DNA of 24,180 nt from CAIZIN01 sp964483025. GTDB lineage: Bacteria; Patescibacteriota; Minisyncoccia; Phycocordibacterales; CAIZIN01. The stretch lies in the NCBI GenBank assembly GCA_964483025.1, contig CAYZZT010000006.1:1-24180 (forward strand), given 5' to 3'. The translations under genes and the position numbers were made by a program. This document shows positions 22,661 through 24,180 of the stretch, in pieces; within the stretch, counting starts at the first letter, position 1; every line of letters starts with the position of its first letter. The notes beneath the pieces are model-generated. The model saw only the letters and a program-made list of their open reading frames with translations, searched no databases and was not told the DNA's origin.

Positions 22661-22945
22661 TTATAATTCCAGACTCAAATCATTCCATTCCGGATTTTCT
22701 TTTTCAATCAAATTTATTTTCCATTCCCTATTCCAATGTTTTAATACCTTTTCTCGGCTTATTGCACTCTCTACATCAGGCGTGTCTTCATAATATACTA
22801 AAATACCCACATTATATTTTTTTGTGAATCCGTCAACCTCTTTAGCTTTATGTTCTTCGATCCGACGAATTAAATTATTTGTAACACCAATATATAACGT
22901 TCCCCTTTTTTGGCTAGCAAGAATATATACATAGTAAGTCTTCAT
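22661..22945 (-). CDS. GIY-YIG domain protein
   Basis: The product is 94 aa from the ATG at 22945. YYVYILASQKRGTLYIGVTN (about 3-22) carries the GIY-YIG pair as YVY and YIG, followed by LIRRIEEHK with the conserved Arg and His. A later Glu in the SAISREKVLKHW segment (about 63-74) fits the catalytic Glu region. Single-domain proteins of this type are common, often multicopy, in CPR and other bacteria and are annotated as putative endonucleases. The open frame extends upstream as SFPRRRESM, but that part is only the translation of a palindromic repeat (22960-22986). A perfect TATAAT 6 nt before the ATG supports the shorter start. Confidence 0.88.
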   Translation of the reverse strand: MKTYYVYILASQKRGTLYIGVTNNLIRRIEEHKAKEVDGFTKKYNVGILVYYEDTPDVESAISREKVLKHWNREWKINLIEKENPEWNDLSLEL

Positions 22946-22951
22946 TACATA

Positions 22952-22957
22952 ATTATA
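22952..22957 (-). promoter_or_regulatory. -10 box of the GIY-YIG gene abutting a palindromic repeat
   Basis: TATAAT on the minus strand, 6 nt from the ATG, is preceded by CATG, whose CA is the end of the family 1 repeat (22960-22986). The -35 region would fall inside the palindrome, so the repeat may contribute to or limit expression. Confidence 0.5.
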
Positions 22958-22959
22958 CA

Positions 22960-23078
22960 TGGATTCCCGCCTTCGCGGGAATGACAATGTGTGATTGTGG
23001 TATTTTCTCTGTCATCCTTGCGAATGCGAGGATCCATCAAATTAATTCATGGATTCCCGTCTTCACGGGAATGACAGA
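22960..23078. repeat. Cluster of three palindromic repeats (families 1-2-1)
   Basis: ATTCCCGCCTTCGCGGGAAT (22963-22982) and ATTCCCGTCTTCACGGGAAT (23053-23072) are family 1 (ATTCCC-N8-GGGAAT). A family 2 copy (CATCCTTGCGAATGCGAGGA core) lies between at 23011-23036. In the second family 1 copy the arm changes C to T and G to A together, so pairing is kept. Confidence 0.85.
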
Positions 23079-23104
23079 CTACAGGATAGCAAATTAGGGA
23101 AATT

Positions 23105-23359
23105 CTATCGTAAGTCCTTTAGAGACTTGAGAAGTTTTCCTTTCCCCATCTTAAATTCTTGTTTGCTTATTTTCAATTCTTTCCAACCAGTCTTTTTTGC
23201 CGATTCTTTTTTTAGCTCTTCGGCAAGCGTGTCAGTATTCCAACCACGAATAAGATGACGAATAAATTCGCTTGTGGTAGAAAACCCTCCCTCTTTTACC
23301 CCTTTTTTTATTTGCATTACCATTTCTTTTGGTAAAGATATATTTAATATTTCTCTCAT
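23105..23359 (-). CDS. Ribbon-helix-helix (ParD/CopG-like) regulator
   Basis: The product is 84 aa. REILNISLPKEMVMQIKKGV (about 2-21) is the N-terminal DNA-binding beta strand plus first helix, and GGFSTTSEFIRHLIRGW (about 24-40) is the turn and second helix. The C-terminal half is Lys/Glu-rich and could contact a toxin. This is the usual shape of ParD-type antitoxins. No ParE/RelE toxin was seen next to it: downstream come only repeats and the GIY-YIG gene. It is therefore an orphan antitoxin or a stand-alone repressor. The leader contains two tandem 28-bp palindromes that are likely operators or RNA hairpins. Confidence 0.82.
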   Translation of the reverse strand: MREILNISLPKEMVMQIKKGVKEGGFSTTSEFIRHLIRGWNTDTLAEELKKESAKKTGWKELKISKQEFKMGKGKLLKSLKDLR

Positions 23360-23371
23360 ATTTTTAGTTTA

Positions 23372-23443
23372 GGCGAACAATTTACCGATTGTTTTAACCC
23401 TAAACCACTTGGTCGGGCGAACAAATAGTAATTTGTTTTAGCC
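23372..23443 (-). promoter_or_regulatory. Two tandem 28-bp palindromes in the leader of the RHH gene
   Basis: The copies are at 23372-23399 and 23416-23443 (44-bp period). On the plus strand both begin GGCGAACAA and end TTGTTTTA[AG]CC, with different centres (TTTACCGA and ATAGTAAT). Both keep inner self-pairing (ACAAT/ATTGT versus ACAAAT/ATTTGT). The first lies 12 nt upstream of the start codon and both are downstream of the predicted transcription start, so they could be autoregulatory operators or structured mRNA. Confidence 0.7.
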
Positions 23444-23471
23444 TTATTAGCCTGTAATACTTTGTGTTACA

Positions 23472-23501
23472 AGTATATCATAGAGAAAGTGTGTAAGTCA
23501 A
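23472..23501 (-). promoter_or_regulatory. Promoter of the RHH gene
   Basis: On the minus strand, -35 TTGACT (23496-23501), an 18-bp spacer and -10 TATACT (23472-23477). The predicted start near 23465 gives a leader of about 105 nt, unlike the near-leaderless genes elsewhere in the window. Confidence 0.65.
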
Positions 23502-23503
23502 AT

Positions 23504-23521
23504 GCTCCACTGGATAGAGGA
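23504..23521 (+). repeat. 18-bp direct repeat, copy 1
   Basis: GCTCCACTGGATAGAGGA is identical to 24034-24051. It resembles the D-arm of a tRNA (GCTCAACTGGATAGAGCA-like), but no acceptor, anticodon or T-arm can be built around it. Confidence 0.8.
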
Positions 23522-23566
23522 TGTTAGCCTGCCCGGCCAGGGAACTTGTTTGGCGGAGAAGTAATA

Positions 23567-23606
23567 AAAAACCACCCCTGTCACGAGTGGTTTTCGTGAG
23601 GGGTGG
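23567..23606 (-). terminator. Terminator after the small Cys-rich ORF
   Basis: CCACCCC and GGGGTGG close a long stem that also pairs CACGA with TCGTG. On the minus strand it is followed by TTTTTTATTAC. It lies just after the stop codon at 23612. Confidence 0.85.
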
Positions 23607-23611
23607 CAGGG

Positions 23612-23839
23612 TTAGAAACGATCACATGCATCGTCAGTACGCCATTCTTCTCGAGATGTTGTCGGAATCGGAATACCACATTTTCGCTGTAATGCGATAA
23701 TAGCGTCTCTTTCTCCTCGATGTTGGTCTTCTTGACATCGACGATATAGCTCCATTGATATAGCGGTATTAGGAGGACAACCACAACGCAGTTTCCCGTC
23801 TGTCATTAGATGACCGTGGTTGGGGCAAATCATTTGCAT
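23612..23839 (-). CDS. Small Cys-rich protein, possible zinc ribbon, in a GC-richer cassette
   Basis: The product is 75 aa from the ATG at 23839 (a second ATG follows two codons later). MICPNHGHLMTDGKLRCGCP (about 3-22) offers Cys, His, Cys and Cys that could bind zinc. The rest is charged and helical (LYRRCQEDQHRGERDAIIAL) and ends REEWRTDDACDRF. No family was recognised. Base and codon use are visibly less AT-biased than in the neighbours, which suggests recent acquisition. The frame is open to a TTG at 23935, but that codon is part of the -35 box TTGACA, so translation should begin downstream. It has its own promoter and terminator. The existence of the protein is likely but not proven. 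Confidence 0.55.
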   Translation of the reverse strand: MQMICPNHGHLMTDGKLRCGCPPNTAISMELYRRCQEDQHRGERDAIIALQRKCGIPIPTTSREEWRTDDACDRF

Positions 23840-23906
23840 AGCAGTGTTGTACTTTGGTTGAATTATGAGACACCGTTCACGGAATGTGTAAGGTACTACT
23901 ACAGGT

Positions 23907-23935
23907 ACTCTATCACTTATTTGGTAGCTTGTCAA
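23907..23935 (-). promoter_or_regulatory. Promoter of the small Cys-rich ORF
   Basis: On the minus strand, a perfect -35 TTGACA (23930-23935), a 17-bp spacer and -10 TAGAGT (23907-23912). The predicted start near 23900 leaves a leader of about 60 nt before the ATG at 23839. Confidence 0.65.
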
Positions 23936-23997
23936 GCTTCGGTGGCGCAGGTTCAGTAAGTAAGTGCAACATAGGTTCTGATGTCCAGCTCGAGGTA

Positions 23998-24030
23998 CAA
24001 AAATAACCCTATATTTATAGGGCTATTTTG
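23998..24030. terminator. Intrinsic terminator, CCCTATA stem
   Basis: CCCTATA (24007-24013) and TATAGGG (24016-24022) pair around a 2-nt centre in the palindromic DNA. The outer AAAATA and TATTTT extend the stem. T-runs on both strands make it bidirectional. It terminates the gene entering from the right end and insulates the Cys-rich ORF. Confidence 0.8.
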
Positions 24031-24033
24031 TGA

Positions 24034-24051
24034 GCTCCACTGGATAGAGGA
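24034..24051 (+). repeat. 18-bp direct repeat, copy 2
   Basis: GCTCCACTGGATAGAGGA, identical to 23504-23521 and 530 bp away in the same orientation. The two copies bracket the GC-richer cassette with the Cys-rich ORF. Confidence 0.8.
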
Positions 24052-24058
24052 CTGCTTG

Positions 24059-24088
24059 CCCCGTAGTGAGTACTCTCTACTACTGGGG
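24059..24088. other. Strong hairpin immediately downstream of the partial right-end gene
   Basis: CCCC (24059-24062) with GGGG (24085-24088) and GTAGT (24063-24067) with ACTAC (24079-24083), one bulged T, plus an inner GAG/CTC. It begins right at the stop codon on the minus strand and lacks a T-run, so it is more likely a stability structure or part of a two-hairpin 3' end with the terminator at 23998-24030. Confidence 0.6.
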
Positions 24089-24180
24089 TTAGAAATCAAT
24101 CAGGTATTCTCTCTTCTTCCTCTCTGGCTTCTCAGGCGCTTCTTCAAAATGTTCCTCACCAATGTCCCCAATAAATTCCG
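24089..24180 (-). CDS. C-terminal end of a gene entering from the right edge
   Basis: The last 29 codons and a TAA are visible on the minus strand: EFIGDIGEEHFEEAPEKPER, followed by KKREYLIDF. The tail is strongly charged. No family can be named from it. The frame is supported by the absence of stops, less AT-biased codons like those of the Cys-rich ORF, and the hairpin and terminator that follow it. Confidence 0.55.
   Translation of the reverse strand, partial: EFIGDIGEEHFEEAPEKPERKKREYLIDF

Noticed and set aside
22946..22987. N-terminal extension SFPRRRESM of the GIY-YIG protein
   Set aside because: It is the translation of a palindromic repeat; the -10 box lies downstream of it, 6 nt before the proper ATG.
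22960..23078. CRISPR array in the palindrome cluster
   Set aside because: The units alternate between two families and orientations, spacing is irregular, and no cas genes are present.
23105..23359. Complete ParDE toxin-antitoxin pair
   Set aside because: No toxin-like frame was found next to the RHH gene on either side within the window.
23504..24090. tRNA genes at the two GCTCCACTGGATAGAGGA sites
   Set aside because: Only a D-arm-like part is present; no acceptor stem, anticodon arm or T-arm can be fitted around either copy.

Overview
The window looks like the replication-origin region of a Patescibacteria/CPR genome, most likely a Parcubacteria-type lineage. The reasons are an AT-rich sequence, small proteins with few Shine-Dalgarno sites, a Parcubacteria-style type IV secretion-like (T4SS) cluster beside dnaA, and many short palindromic intergenic repeats. 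A run of 100 Ns shows that this is a draft, probably metagenome-derived, scaffold. The taxonomy is inferred from gene content and style; no rRNA gene is present.

Left part (1-5220): a repeat-rich spacer, then dnaN and dnaA on the minus strand with a DnaA-box cluster (probable oriC) between them. Divergent from dnaA on the plus strand are rpmH, rnpA, yidC and khpB/jag, which is the classical bacterial origin order. A bidirectional terminator closes this block.

Middle part (5250-19710): a 14.5-kb run of twelve minus-strand genes. It holds PrgI, a VirB4-type ATPase split into an N-terminal TraC-like protein and the motor ATPase, a VirB6/TrbL-like polytopic protein, and several secreted or membrane-anchored proteins of unknown function. 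It also holds two paralogous proteins in which a TrbC/VirB2-like two-helix segment is fused to a different cell-wall hydrolase: a lytic transglycosylase in one and an M15-type peptidase in the other. The VirB2-like segment is encoded by a 250-bp block that is identical base for base in the two genes, although the flanks differ. I read the cluster as an envelope-spanning machine (DNA or protein transfer, or attachment) with two interchangeable hydrolase tips. The N gap inside the TraC-like gene is probably not a real gap, because the same 55 bp lie on both sides and merging them restores an intact frame.

Right part (19751-24180): a divergent pair of secreted proteins, one with a peptidoglycan-binding domain and IPT/TIG-like repeats and one Trp/Cys-rich, then rsmA (ksgA) facing them. 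RsmA carries two in-frame insertions made of two different palindromic repeat families, as in Rickettsia palindromic elements. Beyond it are a GIY-YIG protein, a ribbon-helix-helix (ParD/CopG-like) regulator whose leader holds two tandem 28-bp palindromes, and a self-contained GC-richer cassette with a small Cys-rich ORF bracketed by 18-bp direct repeats. The window ends in the tail of another gene.

A common theme is transcription starting almost at the start codon. For at least nine genes a good -10 box (several of the extended TGnTATAAT type) lies 6-12 nt before the ATG and no Shine-Dalgarno is visible, which suggests leaderless or nearly leaderless mRNAs.
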